A stretch of DNA of 15,047 bases from Opitutales bacterium (GTDB lineage: Bacteria > Verrucomicrobiota > Verrucomicrobiia > Opitutales > Oceanipulchritudinaceae): positions 1 through 15,047 of the forward strand of contig SKLD01000125.1 of NCBI GenBank assembly GCA_007123395.1, in the 5' to 3' direction. Shown piece by piece: positions 14,643 through 15,047 of this stretch. The translations under genes and the position numbers were made by a program. Below the pieces are notes generated by a model. The model made no database searches, was not told the DNA's origin, and saw nothing but the letters and a program-made list of their open reading frames with translations. The first letter of the stretch is position 1; each line of letters begins with the position of its first letter.

Positions 14643-15047
14643 ATGGCTTCAAGAGCCGAAGAATGGAACCTGCGCGACGGCGAACTGACCCTCGAACTCG
14701 CCAAATACCTGCCCGGCGATCCGGGACTGGAGCGAGCGCCCGCCTACCGTTTCACCATGGTCCACGCCGAGACCGGCGAGGCCATGGGCGACATCGAACT
14801 ACGCAACGGCAACTACTCGGGCATCCGGCTCTACAGCGGGCACCTTGGCTACGAGGTCTACCCGGCCTTCCGCGGCCAACGCTATGCCGAGCGCGCCTGC
14901 CGGCTCCTCCTCCCCGTCGCCCGTCACCTCGGTATCGATCCCCTGTGGATCACCTGCAATCCCGAGAACGCCGCCTCCCGCCGCACCTGCGAGCGCCTCG
15001 GCGCCGAACTCGTCGAAACCCTCGACATCCCCCCGCACATCAACCTC
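14643..15047 (+). CDS. GNAT-family N-acetyltransferase, 3' partial
   Basis: 135 codons are open to the right window edge with no stop. GNAT enzymes transfer acetyl from acetyl-CoA to an amine. The family core is visible: a beta strand GHLGYEVYPAFRGQRYAERACRLLL (66-90) with the acetyl-CoA pyrophosphate-binding loop RGQRYA (78-83), then LWITCNPENAASRRTCERLGAELVE (101-125), the typical beta5-alpha region with Asn-x-x-Ala-Ser. The ending DIPPHINL fits a RimJ/RimL-like small GNAT continuing for a few dozen residues. The ATG lies 3 nt after the transporter stop, with no Shine-Dalgarno, suggesting coupled translation. The acetyl acceptor is unknown. Confidence 0.85.
   Translation, partial: MASRAEEWNLRDGELTLELAKYLPGDPGLERAPAYRFTMVHAETGEAMGDIELRNGNYSGIRLYSGHLGYEVYPAFRGQRYAERACRLLLPVARHLGIDPLWITCNPENAASRRTCERLGAELVETLDIPPHINL

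Overview
This 15 kb, GC-rich window looks like chromosome of a polysaccharide- and protein-degrading Gram-negative bacterium. It is most likely a member of the Verrucomicrobiota, class Opitutia or nearby. That placement is an inference. It rests on the style of the secreted multidomain hydrolases (Ig-like, SbsA-like, LamG, Asp-box and InlB-type modules), a heparinase II/III-family lyase, a REP-associated tyrosine transposase (RAYT) of the type common in Verrucomicrobia and Planctomycetes, and weak or absent Shine-Dalgarno sequences before most genes. No rRNA, tRNA or CRISPR is present.

Layout, left to right. (1) 1-855 (+): RAYT transposase, cut by the left window edge. (2) 990-2873 (+): heparinase II/III-family polysaccharide lyase without a signal peptide. 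(3) 3015-8048 (+): a giant secreted subtilisin-like protease (1677 aa) with two Ig-like domains, Asp-box repeats, a CARDB-like and an InlB-like module and a Trp-rich tail. (4) 8049-8188: a convergent intergenic region full of small hairpins, with a nested inverted repeat straddling the protease stop codon. (5) 8189-10711 (-): secreted esterase/PHB-depolymerase-like hydrolase with Ig, SbsA-like and LamG modules. (6) 10856-12765 (-): a two-gene operon, a GHMP kinase strongly resembling plant glucuronokinase followed by a GalU-type nucleotidyltransferase whose start overlaps the kinase stop. (7) 12859-13485 (+): CPBP-family membrane protease, divergent from the kinase. (8) 13491-13653: a REP/BIME-like cluster, two 46-nt direct copies flanking an inverted core. 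(9) 13659-14639 (+): SBF-like (YfeH-type) transporter whose likely ribosome binding site lies in the last repeat. (10) 14643-15047 (+): GNAT acetyltransferase, cut by the right edge.

The secreted protease and esterase and the uronate-polymer lyase suggest scavenging of complex extracellular material. The kinase/GalU pair is the most interesting part. In plants, glucuronokinase makes glucuronate-1-phosphate and a UDP-sugar pyrophosphorylase converts it to UDP-glucuronate. Here a kinase with the same signature motifs is translationally coupled to a GalU-like enzyme, so the pair is a candidate bacterial uronate (or other sugar) salvage route to a UDP-sugar. The substrate is not proven by sequence.
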